Both the position numbers and the translations under genes were made by a program. Source: Tetrapyrgos nigripes (lineage: Eukaryota > Basidiomycota > Agaricomycetes > Agaricales > Campanellaceae). Taken from it: a stretch of DNA of 64,000 bases. The DNA lies in assembly GCA_013368315.1 (NCBI GenBank), contig JAACJM010000007.1, forward strand, positions 186,001 through 250,000. The letters run 5' to 3'. Below the pieces are notes generated by a model. The model saw only the letters and a program-made list of their open reading frames with translations. It was not told the origin of the DNA and made no database searches. This document shows positions 62,735 through 64,000 of the stretch, in pieces. The number at the start of each line of letters is the position of its first letter. The first letter of the stretch is position 1.

Positions 62735-63608
62735 AAGGAATCTCGGTGGTTGTAGATATAGGTTTCGGATAGGTCATGGACGTTGGGTTTTTTCAAGTTG
62801 TTGCGACTTTTACTAACCTTGTTCTCCTCTTTTTCAAAGTTCTGCTCGTCTTCAGTCTGTAATTTATTATGGTGTTCTACTAGCCACATCTGTCATCACT
62901 TGTACCATAGATCATATCTGCATCTGCTGTCTCAACTCCATTCTTACAATAGCCTGAGCCTGGTCGGAATTTCCTGAACAGGAAGTGTCACAGTCACGTT
63001 ATATGATGCTTTCCGTCAATGGGTTCTTCCTCGTCCCCAGCCGTTTCCCTTTTCAATCAGCCGATTACAGTTGTGAAACGGCATGCGAACGGCACTAGCC
63101 ACGCGAGTCTAGGTTATTGCTGGACGTGGGTGATTATACCATTCCAGACTCCAGGGTCTACCGAGTCTTAGGCTATATACACCACACGAAGTGTGTCAAG
63201 ATGTGTATATAGTCTGGATACTCGAGACTAGTCTTAGGCACTCCGTTGGCACTCCGCCCTTCCGCGTACTATAAGTTCCTGGATGCCTCAGATCCGGTAG
63301 CAATAATCCTTACTAGATTCTTACGAAGTATCGAACATCGTTCGACACTGCTCTCCGGTGACAACTTCTCACCGGAATTTGATCACAAATCTGATGACGG
63401 ATACGATGTTTGCTTCCAAGTCAGCTTATGTAGTAGTAATGCTCGAAAACTATAGGATAAGCGCAACAATAGCTGAATCTACTGGCACCTGCACCTGGTA
63501 CTGGCAGCGTATAAAAGAGACAAAACTTTCTGAACTGCTCAGCAGCAATCATCAAGTTCTCAGTACAACTCCTCAGTACAACCACCTCCTCTGTCTACAA
63601 CAATAGCA
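62735..63608. other. intergenic region with imperfect hairpin
   Basis: Spacer between the PPS1-like gene and the third OYE gene. It contains an imperfect inverted repeat at 63172-63213 (arms CTATATACAC and GTGTATATAG). The 9-mer GTCTTAGGC flanks it as a direct repeat (about 63165 and 63231). This may be a worn miniature element. Nothing else was recognised. Confidence 0.4.
63510..63516 (+). promoter_or_regulatory. TATA-like box of the third OYE gene
   Basis: TATAAAA, 99 nt upstream of the start codon of the OYE gene at 63609. Confidence 0.45.
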
Positions 63609-64000
63609 ATGTCTTCCAGCAATTTCAACAAAGAACTCTCAGTTCTCTTCACCCCCATGAAACTCGGTCCACTCACCCTTCGAAACAAATTCTTCATTGC
63701 CGCGCTCACGAGGGATAGGAATGTTGGTGTTGGTAGTCCTGCCAGTGCTACTAATACCAATGTTCCTACTGACGTTACGACGGAGCACTATCGTCAGCGG
63801 GCTAAAGGAGGTGCAAGTCTCATTGTTACGGAGGCTTTGCAGGTCACACAACATGGGTAGGTAATTTTGAAAGTCTGCGAAGACTCGGTCTCTTGTTCAT
63901 TCGCTGATTTTTCACTAACCTTTGAAATTGATAGAGCCCCATGGCCATACGCAGGTGGTATCTGGTCCGAAGCCCAGGTCCAAGGCTGGAAGAAAGTCAC
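63609..64000 (+). CDS. third Old Yellow Enzyme-family gene (5' part, cut by window end)
   Basis: The ATG at 63609 starts an OYE N-terminus: LFTPMKLGPLTLRNKFFIAA, TEHYRQRAKGGASLIVTEAL and, after an intron with a GTAGGT donor (about 63858), PWPYAGGIWSEAQVQGWKKV. The FMN-binding strand and the first barrel helices are visible; the active site lies beyond the window. It is clearly diverged from the pair at 48-52 kb and closer to the general OYE pattern, so it is an older paralogue and not part of the tandem duplication. Confidence 0.8.

Overview
The window looks like nuclear DNA of a mushroom-forming basidiomycete (Agaricomycetes). Genes are dense, lie on both strands, and are cut by many short introns (about 50-80 bp, GT...AG). 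The families present are typical of that group: a FunK1 kinase, HET-domain proteins, a DUF6534 membrane protein, an F-box/LRR protein, a GMC oxidoreductase, KRE6/SKN1-type GH16, GH5 exo-glucanase and Old Yellow Enzyme reductases. No gene product was confirmed by a search. All calls come from reading translated exons and splice junctions by eye.

Layout. 0.5-23.4 kb is ordinary housekeeping and cell-wall territory: a two-RRM RNA-binding protein (-), a DUF6534 membrane protein (-), a small unknown protein with a probable GC-AG intron (+), a FunK1 kinase (-), a Rad60/Esc2-type SUMO-like protein (+), a twin-CX9C NDUFAF8-like protein (-), an F-box protein (+), a KRE6/SKN1 beta-glucan synthesis protein (-), and a decayed paralogue of the F-box gene. 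23.5-36.4 kb is the unusual part. Pieces of the Rho-GEF Cdc24 (CH-like N-terminus, DH and PH) are scattered at two loci in opposite orientation, next to two HET (heterokaryon incompatibility) genes. At 23.5-25.8 kb a DH-less CH-PH module appears to be spliced in frame to a HET domain. A GH5 exo-1,3-beta-glucanase lies between the two loci. After a 112-bp perfect-ended hairpin comes a secreted GMC oxidoreductase (37.4-39.9 kb).

40.1-52.8 kb holds two back-to-back tandem duplications: a Rad2/XPG-family nuclease with a broken downstream copy, and an OYE reductase with a hitch-hiking gene fragment (both reductase copies intact). 52.9-62.7 kb carries a very long, mostly disordered RING-H2 protein (-) and a divergent PPS1-like dual-specificity phosphatase (+). 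A third OYE gene enters at 63.6 kb and runs off the edge.

How the parts relate. KRE6 and GH5 build and trim cell-wall beta-glucan, and Cdc24 normally directs polarised growth, so these relate loosely to wall and morphogenesis. The HET genes belong to non-self recognition. The strongest candidate for something undescribed is the Cdc24-module/HET region. It also shows several in-frame stops, so it may be a decaying or fast-evolving recognition locus and not an active system.
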